Of a stretch of 64,000 bases of DNA, positions 23,866 to 37,004 are shown one piece after another. The notes below the pieces were generated by a model. It was not told the origin of the DNA, made no database searches, and worked only from the letters and a program-made list of their open reading frames with translations. The position numbers and the translations under genes are program-made. The stretch covers positions 297,048,385 to 297,112,384 of the forward strand of contig NC_057865.1 in the NCBI RefSeq assembly GCF_019393635.1, written 5' to 3'. This stretch comes from Dromiciops gliroides. Taxonomy: Eukaryota; Chordata; Mammalia; Microbiotheria; Microbiotheriidae. Position 1 is the first letter of the stretch; every line of letters starts with the position of its first letter.

Positions 23866-26800
23866 GGTCGGGGTGTGGGTGCTTCCCTGCCCCAGGCGAT
23901 CCCAACACCAAGCCAGTTTGAGGCTAATCCACCTGCTTGCCCTGACTGACTGTGACAGCGTCAGACAGGACAGGGGTGACTTCTGCTCCCCACACAGGGC
24001 TGCAGAGTCCCAGTAGCAATGATTCACTTCCCCACTGATCGTTCTATCCTCAAATAAAATCACATTTGTAAAGCAGAGCCTGGAACCTAGCAGGCACTTG
24101 ATAAATTCTCATTCCCTTCTCTTGCCTCTTCCCTCCCACACAGGCCTTGCGGTCAGCAATCTAAGTGCTGCTGCTCCTGTTTTACGGAAGAGTAAACTGA
24201 GGCTCCGAGAAGGGCAAGGACTTGCCCACTGCCCTCCAGCGAGAACCAGAGCCAGAGCCAGGCTCAGGCCCGGCTGACCTGCCTCCAGGGCCCTGCCCTT
24301 TCCAGTGAGCCTCACTACCCTTACCTCAGAGCCAGGAACAAACAAGGAAATGCAAACAGGTCAAAGCCACCAGGCTTTTGGTCACCTCCCAAATCAAGTT
24401 CATTCCCTCCCACAAGGTCCTGTGCAAAGGCCACAGCATCATAGAACTTGGTCAGGGACTGGACGAATGAGCCCCCAGAGGTCAGTGGGTGCAGCCCAAC
24501 TCTCATCTTGCAGATGTGCAGGTAGAGATCCAAAAGAAAAAGGGCCCCCGCCACGCAGGGGCCCAGTATGGAGAGCAGGAGAGCCGAGGGACTGACCCAC
24601 TCCCTTCTCTGTGGGCCTCAGTTTCCCTTCATCTGAAGTGGGACTTGGCAGTTACAAATTTTCACTCAAAGTCCACTGGACAGACCCAGGCTGTGCCATC
24701 AGGGGCCCCCATCTAGGAAAGGACAGACAGGCCTCAGACACAGAAAATGTGGTCCCTGGCCTCCCTGCCTATTCTATCAGTGTGGGGCAGGCCCCAGGAG
24801 GGCTCTGTTGGGTCCCATTATCAGCTGGGAGGGAGCGTCCCGAGGGAGCCCGGGTTAAGCCCTCCCAGAGCTTCAAGCGACTCCTCTCTAGGCCAGACAC
24901 ACACCCGCTGACAGTTTCTGTGACCTGAGAGACTCCGGACACCTTCCGTTATGTCATGGGTTGTCACGGTGTTGGTGGCCAGACCTCCCACACTGGAGAG
25001 ATTGTAGATCTTTGAAACATCAGCCGACATTCTGAGGACGGATGGGAACGGAGCAGGTGAAGAGGCTCTGGGAGGGCCCTGGTGTGTGAGACAGCGTGAA
25101 GGCTGAAAGGTGGGACCTACTGGGCTCACTGAGGGGAAAGAATCACCCACGGTTTGCGGGTCCTGGAATGTTTGAAGAGGAGGAGGGGGAGATGGAGCAG
25201 GCCAGAGTGTGGAGGGCATTGAATGCCAGAATCAATAGTCAGCATATTGGTGGGCAGGCAGCAGGAAAGCAGCGGCCTAGCCAAGCCCCCTCCCCCTGTT
25301 AGTCAGCCCAGGGGCCAGGAGAGGAGGCGGCTCAGAGCCGGGCCAGCTCCCTCCTCCCTCTGCATGGGATCCCGGCTGCTGGGAGGCTGGAGGCTGGGCC
25401 CAGGGAATGGGGCTCTTGGCCAGAGCCTCCAAACCCAGGCCGGGCTCCACGGTGCCGCCGCCGGCTCAGACGCCCCTCCCTGGGCCAGGGGCCTCAGGAC
25501 AAAAGCGGCAGTCAGAGGCGGCCAGGGCTGCCTCCACGTCCCCCGGTGGCAGCTCTGCTGAACTGTGAGACAATTGTGTCGCTCCCCCATGGGGACCTGG
25601 TGGTTGAAACCCTGCAGAATCCTGGCACCAGCCCCGCCCGAGTTATTTTCCTAGGCCTGAAGAAAGCCACTGACTCCAGACCGGAGGAGATTGAGGGAAA
25701 GGGGGAAAGAGGCTGCAATTTACCTCGGCAGGGCCCCTGTCCCCCAAAGGGCCGGCCCCTCCTCCACTCCAGCCAATCTCAGAACAGCCCTGAGTGAACG
25801 GGCCTCTGACCACCGCTGGGGCCTCAGCTGGCCTATTGCTGCTGGGGTGATGCACACCACCCCCAGGATCCTCCCTCAACTCCCAGCGGGGACCGAGCAA
25901 ACTGTACCCAAGGCATTACCCATCTCCCCTCACTCTGCCCAAACTCTTCTTGTCCCCTGTAAAAATAAAGCAGGTATTTGCAGGCTGAGGCCCTGGGTTC
26001 GAGTCTGCTTACTACCAGCCTGTAACCTTGAGCAAAGCCTTTTACCTCCTGACCTTTAGTGTCTGAGAGTGGACTGGGTGGGCTCTGAGGACCCTTCAAG
26101 CTCCGAGCTCATGATCCCACTTATAGATCTGCTCCGGAGGTATTGCCTTGATGTCCACCCCTATCCAGATGTCCTTTTGCTCCTGACCCTGCATCTGTCT
26201 CTCCAAATCCTACCTGTCTCTCATTCATTCAAGGAAGAGGGAAGGAAGAGACCTTGCCCTCAGGGGGCTCCCAGTCTGGGGTTGGGGCAGAGGAGGCACA
26301 GCCTCAGACCCTTCTGAGCTGGGCCTGGGGGATAAGCCAGGAGGAGATGGAGCTGGGATGAGGAAGAGGGCATGGGAGTGTCAAAGAGAGGCAGAGTTGA
26401 GGACAATGGGAGGGGTACCCTGTCAGGACAGGGCAGGCCCTGACTTGCTCCAAGGTAGACAGATAACTGTCTAGGCCTTACCTGGCCTCGGACCTCGCAG
26501 GGACTCCCCAGTCTCCTTTTGGATTTTTGTTAAAGAGGTTTTTCTTACCTCAAGCTGAAATTTCCCCAGCTGTAACTTCTCTCGGCTACTTCCAAAATCA
26601 ATCACTGGGCATTGATTAGGCTCTTGTGATGGGCTGGGCACTGGAGATACAGACACATACATAAATGGGGCTGCCCTGTCCTGAGGGACCTTTGGGGGGG
26701 ATGGGATGAGGGATCCCGATAACAGGAGAGAGGGGGCAGAGATCAAGGGGCAGCACCTGAGCTGACCTGAGCTGCCAAGGAGTGGAGGTGAAGGAAGAAG

Positions 26801-27269
26801 GGCAAGCGAACCTTGTAGGCATGAAGAGCTTGAATGTGTCATCAGCCTGGGAGACAAGGCCAGCGAGAAGGCCTTTCTGTGTCCAGGATGACCCCAAGGC
26901 CATGAACTGGGGGCCAGGGCCCTCCACAGAAACAGGGGTGCCTCTGGGACACCCAGGAAGAGCCATCTAGCAGGGAAAGGAGGTCAAGAGATATGGGCAT
27001 CACGGGCATGAACAATCCACGTCATCACCGTTGCCCTGGCAGCTCTTCAAGGCTTCCCCTGGAGGTGACGCTCACAGGCCCTCCCTGGAGCCTTTTCTCC
27101 TCCAGTCCAACCGTGACTGTTCCTTTGGGAAATCCTCTCACAGCACGGTCTCTGGTTGCCCTTGTGTGCATGCCCGCCTGCTAGAGAATTGTGGACTCCA
27201 GAGGTGGGCCAAGCAGGCCCGGGGATACCAATACAGCCGACACGCCCACTGCACCTATGATGGAGAAAG

Positions 27270-27560
27270 ACGGCCCGCCTCAGGTCCCTGGCCTCTCTGG
27301 CCTATCTCTTGGCTGCTTACTTTCCCGTGCCTCAGATGTGGTCCTTGTGGGGTGAAGGCCTCTCTCAGGGGCCACCTCCTCTAGGAAGCCCTCCTCGACC
27401 CCTCAGCTGAAGGGATTCTCTTAAATGGCTCCATCTGAATCTCTCCTTTGCTGGTCTCCCTTGTATGGGAGCATGTTAGCTCCTTACTCAGGGCTAAGAC
27501 CAGACACTCCAGGTGCTCAGCTCCCACAGAGAGGCAGGCTTCAGTTAGGTGCCTAATCTG
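27270..27560 (+). mobile_element. L2-like LINE fragment
   Basis: CCTCTAGGAAGCCCTCCTC and a degraded GAGCATGTTAGCTCCTTAC segment resemble L2 3' sequence. Confidence 0.4.
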
Positions 27561-28195
27561 TGCTGATTGAATTAAGGGACCAATGTGGGGCCTGCCTCCG
27601 GATGCTGCTGGTGATTCTGACCCTGGTCATACCCATGAGAGAACCTCTCATGATGATCCCACTTCCCCCAGTAAGCAGAGGCTGTGGGAGACAGATGCTG
27701 GATTGCCCTCTGACCCCAGGCAAGAAGTAGGTAACAGCAAAAGAGAAGATTCCCAGTGTCCACAGAGAGGACAGAGATGGGGCCACGCAGGGGCACGGGG
27801 TGTTGGAAACCACTCCAATGGACCATGCTGTGCGCACAGAATCTCTGTCAGATCCTCTGTGGGCGCAAGACCAGAGCTGCCACCAGCCAGGAGCAGCCAG
27901 CCCATCAGGGCTTGGGTCCAGAGGTACTTACATAATTCCTATCTGATGCACTGTGGCCTCGCTGGCACCAAGGGCTACCCACCTCCCCACCCCCATCCCA
28001 AGTCAGGCTCTGTCCCAGCCCCTTCCCTGACTTGCCCAAGGAGCCCCAGGATTCACTGTAAGACCAATGCTCAGTGCCAGGTTGGCCCCCAAAGCGGACA
28101 GGCTCCCGTGTCCTATTAGGGACTCTTAGTGCATCAAGAAAGTGTGGGCCAAGGCTAGAACAGAGGCCCTCTGTGCATGCACAAGTGCACATGCA

Positions 28196-28199
<4 letters not shown>

Positions 28200-28257
<58 letters not shown>
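28200..28257 (+). repeat. (CA)n microsatellite
   Basis: About 26 CA units preceded by CGCATGCGCG, which extends the alternating purine-pyrimidine tract. Confidence 0.95.
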
Positions 28258-28258
<1 letters not shown>

Positions 28259-29164
28259 CTCTTGTGTATTCCCTAAGAACCATTGGCTTGGTGGGTATTT
28301 GAACAAAATATTGTTTTATGTGACTAAAGAAACTCTGACCTCTGGCAGCCGTTAAATAAACATCTCCTTAGCGTAAGAGCATCTCTGTTCCCTGCTCCCT
28401 GAATATTCACAATCACTTTCCAGCCCATGATTTGTGCTTGGGGCGAGCCCTGTTCTGACCTATTCTCCACATGTTCCCCGGGTATGGAGCCATTTCCCGT
28501 GCTCTCCCTACCCCTGCCCTGACTCAGGCTGGGAGTCCCTGAAGTCACGGCCTGGGCTGCTCTTCAGGGTCTCAGCCCAGCTCCAGGAACATGATGGATT
28601 GAAGGGAGAACACTTGACCAGGGCAATCGAGCCACTTGGATAAGGTTGGCCGGTTAGCCTTGACCTTCCCGGGGTAGACCAAATGACCCAACTGGGTTGA
28701 CCAAAAGGACCCAGCAGTATAAGAGCTAGAAGAGACCATAGACCCCATCTGTGGTCCATGGGCAAGGACCCTGAGGGGCCCGGAGGTGCGTGACTTGCAG
28801 GGTCAGAGCTGGGTTTGCCTCCCAGATGCCTCTAAGGCCAGAGACCTTTCACTCACCACAGGTGCTGCTCAGGCTAGTGGGGCTGGTTTGGGTCTTCCAC
28901 ACAGTTTTCTTTTATATGTGTAACCTGGCCCAAAGACAGAGGCACCAGGTTGACTCAGACAGGGCTCCGTCAGTAATGCCTCTCACAATAAAGTTGATGG
29001 CTGATGACCCCATCTGAATGTCCCCTGAGAATGTCAATACCCTCCCTGTCCCACAAGCTAGACTGGAGCCGGGCAAAGAATATCTGCTCTGGCTCCAAGG
29101 AAGGGCCCAGCATTCAGCTCAGGTCCAAGAGAGGCCTCAGCTCCCATGTAAACACTCAGAATGG

Positions 29165-29315
29165 GGGCACAGTGGATAGAGCACCGGCCCTGGATTCAGA
29201 AAGACCTGAGTTCAAATCCAGCTTCAGACACTTGACATTTACTAGCTGTGTGACCCTGGGCAAGTCACTTAACCCCCATTATCCCACAACAAACAAACAA
29301 ACAAAAAACCACCAC
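29165..29315 (+). mobile_element. Marsupial SINE, 5' truncated
   Basis: Begins GGGCACAGTGGATAGAG, lacking the first dozen bases. It is flanked by a 13-bp duplication ACACTCAGAATGG at 29152-29164 and 29316-29328. Confidence 0.93.
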
Positions 29316-29802
29316 ACACTCAGAATGGCAAAACAAATTAGAGGCCAGGTTTTATTTCATTCTTCTTCCCCCCTCAAAAAAAAGACTGGCACCCAAACCC
29401 ATTTCCAGGGACCTATACTGCCTTTCTTTGGGTTATCAGCACTTAGCAGGGGGCCTGGAACACAGAAAGTGCCGAATTGACTGACAGATGGATTACAAGG
29501 GAAAGCAAAGTGTATATAATCAAGTTCTGTGATATGGGTTCAATCATCTTTCTCTATTGTATGTGGGGATGCTCCTCTTATTTGGCACTTGTTAATTTCA
29601 GAATAAATGAATTATTTGTTTAAAAAAGAAAGACCTAAGGAGGAGCAGACATAGGAAACTCTAGGAAGAGAAGGAGGAAGGCTCAAGGCAAGAATTGTTA
29701 AGACAAGGTGAGCAAGACAAATCAATAAGACGAGATAGGAAGAAAGATAAGGGAAAGAGAATCCCGGAGTACTTTAAGCTAAGCAACAAAAAGGAAGTAC
29801 TT

Positions 29803-29948
29803 ATGGGCAGCTAGGTAGCACAATGGATAAAGCACCAGCCCTGGATTCAGGAGTACCTGAGTTCAAATCCAGCCTCAGACACTTACTAGCTGTGTGACCT
29901 TGGGCAAGTCACTTAACCCCCATTGTCCCGCCAAAACTAAAACAAAAA
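29803..29948 (+). mobile_element. Marsupial tRNA-derived SINE
   Basis: The copy runs from GGGCAGCTAGGTAGC to an A-rich tail. The flanks AAAAAGGAAGTACTTA and AAAAAGGATGTACTTA form a duplication with one mismatch. Confidence 0.9.
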
Positions 29949-30074
29949 GGATGTACTTAGTCTAAAGGAGGGAGCTACTGGTCTTCCAAGGGAGAATACT
30001 TAATAAATGCTCATTGACTGACTAACTGGATCTATAGGTGCTATTAGATGAGCTATCACCCATGAAAAGTCACA

Positions 30075-30250
30075 GAAAGAAAAGATGGGTAGTGGGTAGC
30101 CTAGTAGTGTGTTACTAGCTATGTGACCATATACCAGTCATTTCACCTGTCTGAGCCAGTAAAATAGGAATTATATCGCAAGGCTTACACCAGATGATGT
30201 ATGTAAAATGCTGGGAAAGCTCCAACATTCTATAGAAAGGCTTATTGTTA
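30075..30250 (+). mobile_element. MIR/MAR-like SINE
   Basis: TTACTAGCTATGTGACC, CAGTCATTTCACCTGTCTG and ATGTAAAATGCTGGGAAAGC are in MIR/MAR order, ending in an A/T-rich stretch. Confidence 0.5.
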
Positions 30251-30999
30251 TTATTATTTGATTCTTCCCATTTTTACGTTTGATGGATCCCAGGTAGAAA
30301 TGGTCCTGGGACAAGTCACTTCTGTTAGTTCATCTGCCTTCAGACTTTCTATTCTACTCTTCTGTTAGTGTGCAGGGTATTCTGTGAATCTGCTCAGGTG
30401 CTTTTAGTAATTGGATGAAGGCATCTGGATGTAAACTCATCTTCAGAACACTCAATAAAAACACCTTTGGGACAGCTCCAATGGTGGACAGGACAGTAGT
30501 GACGCTATGGACTTCTGCATGTCACACGGTTTTGATTTGGAGAGAAAATTCCAAAGGGACTGGAGAAAAGGTCAGTGGGATCCAATGGAGACCCTAAATT
30601 TCTCCAGGAGAAGTCATTCTAGGAAGGTTGGATCACTCTCAATAAAAAAATTCAGACAAAAAGAGACAATTTGGGGGTGGGGAGATTTGCTGAGAGAGAA
30701 TAATGTGGATGCACGGGGGGCTCACCAACCTGGGTTTTGAAGAGACATGTACAGACGATGGAAGCAAAGGACAGATGAGAGAGGAGGAACAATGGAAAGG
30801 GCAGGGCACTGTCCTGTGTAGCCTGAAAGCGCAAGCTGGTGAGAAAGGAAGGGGAAGAACAAAGGGACCTCTGGGGTTATATTGGGGAAAATAGGAAGAT
30901 CAAAGACGGCATTGGAGTGGGCAATAGAGTGATAACAGATGACAACCACAGTAGAGCTGCTCAGTTTCATTTTCCTTTTGTTCTCTCTGCCAAAAAGCA

Positions 31000-31470
31000 T
31001 GACCCATGACCTGGAAAGGAAGGGACTAAATGGCTAAGTGGGAGTTGATATCTGAAATTAACAGGGAGATGAAGAAGCAAGAGAACATCAGCTGTCCTGA
31101 TGACTTGAAGTTGCCAAACCCAGATTAGTGATGTCCCCAAGAACTGAAAGGACCAGTAGATATAACCATTGGAGCAGCAAATCATTGAAAGGTTGTAGTG
31201 AACAAGAGAGGCGCTGTAGGATTGGAGAAGGGCAGATGGCCCCACTTTCAAAAAGGGAAGAGAGTAGACTTTGTGAAGCCTAGCCCTGGGAGTGTGACTG
31301 ACTCCTGGCCACAATTGATTCTAGAATGCACTATCGAAGGGGTGGATGGGAACTACCTAGAAAAGGAAGCAGTAATCACCCAGAGCCAGTGTAACTTCAT
31401 CAAGAAGAGGTCTTACCAAACAAATTTACTTCCTTTTTGGACAGGGTTACTCTTGTGTTCCCCCTAAGTG
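31000..31470 (+). mobile_element. CR1/L3-type LINE fragment, reverse-transcriptase region
   Basis: GTGTAACTTCATCAAGAAG, CTTACCAAACAAATTTACTTCC and GACAGGGTTACTCT are degraded versions of the CR1/L3 RT segment F-I-K-x-R-x-x-Q-T-N. Stop codons break the frame. Confidence 0.55.
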
Positions 31471-31479
31471 AGGGGCTCT

Positions 31480-31640
31480 TGACCAGGGGTCCATGAATTC
31501 GTTTTTTACAAAAAATATTTCATAACTACATTTCAATATAATTGGTTTCCTTTGTCATCCCGCATATTTTACTTTATACATTTAAGAATGTGACTCTTGA
31601 GAAGGGGTCCATGGGCTTTACCAAACTGACCACCAAAAGG
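31480..31640. mobile_element. Ancient interspersed repeat, possibly DNA transposon
   Basis: CCAGGGGTCCATGAATTCG, CATTTCAATATAATTGGTTTCC and GAGAAGGGGTCCATGGGC recur in many mammalian genomes as an old non-coding repeat. The class is a guess. Confidence 0.4.
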
Positions 31641-32830
31641 GTCGACAGTGAAGAATGCCTGTTCTTCTCTTCTCCCAACTAAACACTCCCAAGTCCTTCC
31701 ACTGATCCTCATTCACGTATAAACTTGAGCCCCATCACCGCCTTTATTACCTTCACTTCCTACTTGTGGAATTGATTCTTGAACCCTTGATTTATTCCTC
31801 TAAAACTTGACCTTATTCTAGTCAAGATCTTTTTTCAATCTGGGTTAGCTAACCCTTCTTTAAGTTTTATGTCATTGACATATTTGATGAGCCAGCCATC
31901 TCTGTCTTTATCCAAGTCCTTGTTAAAAGTGTTAGAATGGGGGGCAGATAGGTGGTGCAATGTATAAAGCACCAGCCCTGGATTCAGGAGGACCTGGGTT
32001 CAAATCCAGCCTCAGACACTTGACACTTAACTAGCTGTGTGACTCTGGGCAAGTCACTTAACCCTCAATGCCCCACAAAAACAAAACAAACAAACAAAAA
32101 GTATTAGAATGAAAACAAAATTAAATTAAATTACAAAAATATAAAAGTGTTAAAATGCACAGAACCAAGCAAAGATCCATAGGGCACTATACTCCTCACC
32201 TCCTTCGAAGCCAATATGGAGCCACGAATAATTGTCCTTTGGGTCTGGCCAATGAATTCCTTTTGTATCTACCTAGCAGTACTATAATCTACCCCACCCC
32301 TTTCTATCTCTTCCCTGAGTGGTATGAGATGCTTTATCAAATACTTTTGCCAAAATCTGGATAAATGCTTTCCAGAGCATCCCCCTCATCTACCAGTTCA
32401 GTAACCTGGTCCAAAAATGGGGAATGAGGTTGATGTGGAATGAGCCGGTCTTCACTACAGCTAAATGTACCCTAACTCTTGAGTGATCACCACTCCCTTT
32501 TCCAGAGGGCCATTTAACATCCCTTTGATAATGTAACTGGGCTTCGTTCCAGATGTGCTCTAGAATTTTGGCGGGAGTTGGAGTCAAGCCCATAAGTAGG
32601 AGGTTCTGTTGCCTCTCATTTTTGAAAATCAAACATCTTTTGCCATTCTTCGATCCTGGCACATCCCCTTCCTCATTTTCAGTCTTTTCAAGATCACTGA
32701 CTATGGCTCGGCAATCACTTCTTTTCACATCTGAGGCAGGGAACATGAATTCACCATGAACAACAAAATACTCTCCATCTCTTTATTTACCAACTGCTCT
32801 TGTGGCCATGAGCAGTTCATCTTCCCTCTG
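31640..32830 (-). mobile_element. Antisense CR1/L3-type LINE relic
   Basis: The series CATAGGGCACTATACTCCTC, CAAATACTTTTGCCAAAATC, CTAGAATTTTGGCGGGAG and GATCACTGACTATGGCTCGG follows the antisense order of CR1/L3 reverse transcriptase. It is interrupted by the SINE at 31939-32098. Confidence 0.7.
31939..32098 (+). mobile_element. Marsupial SINE inserted into a CR1/L3 relic
   Basis: Copy with a (CAAAA)n-like tail, flanked by AAAAGTGTTAGAATG and AAAAGTATTAGAATG (one mismatch). It interrupts the antisense LINE at 31640-32830. Confidence 0.9.
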
Positions 32831-32929
32831 AGGGCCGAAGTCTTCTCACCTATAAAGTGAGGTTGGCAATGGGAAGGGAAGGGAAAAGGCATATTTGAAA
32901 GATAGAGTGGAAATGAGAAGGCACCTGGT

Positions 32930-34110
32930 ATCCCTGATACATTAGAAAAAACACCGTCTTTGGATTCAGAGAACTTGGGTTCAAATCCCACTTCTGACAC
33001 TACCTGTGTGACCTTGGGCAAGTCAATGAGACCACGGTCCTCATTCATAAAAAGAGGATTTTGCCCCAGATGGCCACTAGGGTACCTCTAGGGTGTTGTT
33101 CTATGATTCTATAGATTGTTAAGTTAGGAGGGGGCAGGTTTGCAAAGGAAGCTGGCTTCATACTTGGGAGAGTCAGAAGTCCTGGGTTCAAATCTCAGCT
33201 CTACCATTCACTCACTAGTTGCATGACCTCTGTCTAGAGACATCAGTTTCCTCATCTCTACCACAGGAGGGGTGGACTACATGGCCACTGGGGACCCTCC
33301 AGATCTGCTCTGGGTGTCACCAATCCCTCGTAACCACTTGGGGGCTCGCCTTCCATGATCCTCTTTAGCTGAGAAAATAGAAACAGCCGGGTTCAAATCC
33401 TGGGCCTCCTCACCAGCTCCTTGGGCAAGTCTGTTGATTCCCTCATCTGTAAAATGGGATGGCTGGATGCCGTGATCCCTGGATCTCCAAAATTCCTTCT
33501 AGCTTTCAGTTTTGGGGTACTTCTCCTGGTATCTGGTCTTTTTCCTGATGAAGCCTGCCTTGCTCTGGGACTTATGTCCTGAGGGCCGGGTCCTCCACCC
33601 TGGGCTCCTCACAACGCCCCCCCTCCCAAGGTGGTAGATATCTAAGCACAGTTGAACAGTCTCTCCCCAAATCTCTCCTCTTGCTCCCCTGTGGCCCCTC
33701 CTTAATCCCAGGGGCGCCTCCCATCCTGCCCGGAATTAGGCCCTTTCTGGGAAAGTCCATAAAATGTGGTACTTTAGACTCTGAAGTACTTTTACCGTAC
33801 AATCGCCCGCCATCTGGGCAGCACACACCCCAGGGATGGTGGACAGGAAGGCTCAGGGTGGCTATGGGACAATGAGCCAGCAGCTCAGGTGGGAGACTCA
33901 CCAGCCACCAGCAGGAGGTGAGGCACTGCACCTCTCAGCCTCAGTTTCCCTTTGGACAAGGAGTCCAAAGAGCTGGATTCAAGTTCTGGACCCACCACTT
34001 ACTTGCTGCATGACTTTGGATAAGTCACTTCACCACTGGCTTCCTCATTCAAATCATGAGGGAGCTGGATTAGGGTCTCGGGTTCCTTCCAGCTCTGACT
34101 GTATGGGATC
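32930..34110 (+). mobile_element. Cluster of four MIR/MAR-like SINEs
   Basis: Copies at 32930-33110, 33140-33330, 33385-33520 and 33955-34110 each have a GGTTCAAATC-type box, TTGGGCAAGT or equivalent, and CCTCATCTGTAAAATGG-type sequence. All are on the + strand. Confidence 0.55.
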
Positions 34111-34319
34111 CTTGAACCCAGTCATCGAAGGCTGCCTGGAGGATCAGAGGATCAGAGCTAGAACCTGGGAAGCTGTCCCACCTCCTGAGGCTCAGAGATC
34201 AGGGTTAAGAGGACCCTAAATTCATGACCAGCTCAGGGTCATAGGGGTGGGAAGTGTGAATAATGGCAAGGTGAGGACCTTCCAGATGTTCGAGGGTTCT
34301 ATGTAAGAGAGATTTTTCC

Positions 34320-34940
34320 TACCCCTTCACACCATGCTTCCTTTCTTGTCCATCCCCACTGTTCCAGGCCTAGTTCAGTCCTCCATCACCTCTGTCTCCT
34401 CTCTCTGCACCACCCCCTGCACAGCTGCCAAAACAGCCCTGGGGAGGCAGAGGGCCAACCGTGTCATTCATAGGACCATAGACTTGGGGCTGGAGGGACT
34501 GAGGGACCCTCTGCTCTGATCCCCTCATTTGACAGATGAGGGAACTGAGTCCCAGAGAGGTTAAAGGTGGGTCAGCCAGGTAGCAAGTGTGAAAGATGGG
34601 GTCTGAGTCCTGGGCAGAAGGGCCCCAAGCTCTTCCTGCATCAGATTATCCATTTGACGTCTCTCGTCCTTCTCTCTGCCAAGGCCACTGGCTGGAGCCA
34701 GCTTGGATTTCCTTGTACCCCTTGGTCTGGACCTCTTCCTGCCTCCTGTCACACTCCAGGTCCTTGTGAGCATGTTGTAGACTGTAAGCTGGTGGAGGGC
34801 AGCATGGGCGCTGTCTCGTCCTCCTGGGGCTGCTCAGTGTCCCTCCATGAGTGCTTGTGGCCCCCACTTAAGTCGGGGGAGCCTCTCAAGCCCTTCAGAC
34901 ACATCCCTTCATTCCCCTCTGAGCCCTGCTTTCATTAGCC
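34320..34940 (+). mobile_element. L2-like fragments with a MIR-like piece between
   Basis: CATGTTGTAGACTGTAAGC and GGTGGAGGGCAGCATGG match L2 3' sequence. 34465-34620 carries an antisense MIR-like block (GATGAGGGAACTGAGTCCC). Confidence 0.45.
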
Positions 34941-36840
34941 AGTTGGACGGACTGGGCCTGCTCTCCAAGGGCAAGGCCTGGGTCATTCCTTCAGGGTGGG
35001 TTTCTGGGACAGGCAGCAGGGGGACAAAGGGTGAGCAGGTGACCGAGGGAATGAAGGGGGCATAAGGCCCCGATCTGGCCTTTGTTCTCCCTAGTGAGAC
35101 ATGGGAGCCTGACCAAGGGCCTCATGGGGGAGCAGGCCTTTGTGTCCTCACCCAGGAGGGGCTCCATTGGACCCTCAGACGCAGGATCAGAGCCAGTGGC
35201 CTGGGTGCCCCAGGGTGGCTGCCTGCTGTGCTTTTGGCTCAGGTGACCCAAGGCCACTCACTGCTTCCTGCTGCCATCCAGGGAGGCCCCTGAGGCTCCC
35301 GTTCATGTTCAGGCCCAGGCCTCATTCTGTCCCTACACTGGACCCTGACCATTCCAGCCTCGCAGAAAGGGGTGAGAGGACTGAAAGGAATCCCCGAATG
35401 TGAGGAGGAGGGGTGGTGTGCAGAGGACACTCTGGCCTAGGCTCAGCTCTGCCCCACGTCGGACAATGGAGCATCCAGTGTGTGAGTGGGGGGAACAGAA
35501 GAGGAGAGAGAGCAGACCTTGAGCCTGCCCTCAGAAAGCATCCCATCTGGGGGAGGAAAGACTCCCACATAGAAAGCGTCCAGTAAAATATCATAGTAAT
35601 AATAATGGTGACCTCAGAACATACCCTAGAATGGGAGGCTTCCATCTGACAAAGGGAACAACAGACCCAGAGCCCGGAGGGGCCTGCTCAGGGGTGGCCC
35701 CCAGACCCTGGGCTCCTTCCTGTTCCTTCCAGGCCCTGCTGTGGGAACTGGAGGAATTCCCAGCCCTCTCTGGGCCTGGGGTCCCTTAGCCAACTATCCC
35801 CTTGTCCCAGGGGGCTGTGAAGGAGGACCTGGCTTCTTGGGTTTCGATTTCAGGGAAGCAACTCCACCCCCCCGAGTCATCGTTTTTCCCAACTGCCTGC
35901 TGAACTTTGGTCCCTGAACCTGCCGGTTTCACAATGTCCCCAGCCACCCTCCGTGGGTGGGGAACATGTGGGTGTGGGGGCTCTGCTTTGGGAGCAAAGT
36001 TGAGTCCCCAGGAGAGTCATGAGGAGCTTGTAATTGGGCAGGACCTTCCTCAGCAGCCCCGGGGCTGCCAGGCACCAGCCTTCCAAGAAGGTGGGCCAAA
36101 TGAGCCTGTTCTCAGCACCCGGGCCTCATGCTTTCCTGTGGGGCCCAGGGCTTCAGCCTCCTGTCCTGAGGGTGCCGGGCTCATGGCCCACAAGGCCTCT
36201 GGGAAGCTGCCTTGTTTGGGCTCTAGCTAGCCCTGACCTTGTTTATGCTCTGGGTAACCCTGACTTTGGACCCTCCTGGCCGGACTTGCTGGTAGAAAAC
36301 AGACCTGATTTCCCCTCCCCCAGCCTGGGCAGTTCTCCAGGATCCTACCACGGGCCATCCCTCCCCCACTCAGCCCCTGTGGCTGTTCTAGGGAGACTCA
36401 GATGGAGCCCCCGGCCCCCCAGACCTGGGAGCAGAGAGAGGCCTGGCCACCCGATGGACCTAGGTCAAAATCTGAGCAAAGGGGCCCTTTGAAAGCATCA
36501 GGCCCAACCTCCTCATTCTAGAGAGGCAGAAGGTGAGGTGCAGAAGGAGAAGCCCCCGGCCGAGTTAGGAAGAGAGCCTAGGCTGGAGCCTGCAGGAGGC
36601 CTGACCCCGAGCCTTCCATGGTGCAGCTGGCCCATGCAGCCCCGCTCACAGGCCATTTCTCCCAGATGCCTTTTTCCTCCTCTGTACACTTAGACAGTAG
36701 GCCGAGAAGACAGAGAGGGTCTCCTCCTGGTCTATACCTGGGATGTCTCCTGAGGGGCTTCAGGAGCAAAATCCACAGCTGTCCAACTCGGGCTGGTATC
36801 TCATCAGAGGGCAGGGTCTGGGAGGTTTCCAGGACCCCAG
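34940..36840. other. Non-coding, no gene recognised
   Basis: GC-rich unique sequence with one MIR-like antisense remnant near 36490-36590. Confidence 0.45.
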
Positions 36841-36847
36841 ACTGTTT

Positions 36848-37004
36848 TTTGGTTTTTTGGGGTTTTTTTGTGGGGCAATGGGGGTTAAGTGACTTGCCCA
36901 GGGTCACACAGCTAGTAAGTGTCAAGTATCTGAGGTCGGATTTGAACTCAGGTCCTCCTGACTCCAGGGCCAGTGCTTTATCCACTGAGCCACCTAGCCA
37001 CCCC
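36848..37004 (-). mobile_element. Marsupial SINE, older copy
   Basis: An antisense copy with a T/G-rich tail. The flanks GACCCCAGACTGTT and GACCCTAGACAGTT differ at two positions, suggesting an older insertion. Confidence 0.88.

Larger units (their letters stand above)
24060..29150. other. Non-coding, mostly unique with MIR/L2 remnants
   Basis: MIR-like antisense at 24060-24300, MIR-like sense at 25975-26115, and a GC-rich block at 25300-25560 followed by the SOX-type palindrome ACAATTGT at 25570. No exon recognised. Confidence 0.45.

Noticed and set aside
29004-29480. 158-codon + strand frame
   Set aside because: Its middle third is translated SINE sequence (DSERPEFKSSFRHLT), a phrase that recurs at every SINE copy.
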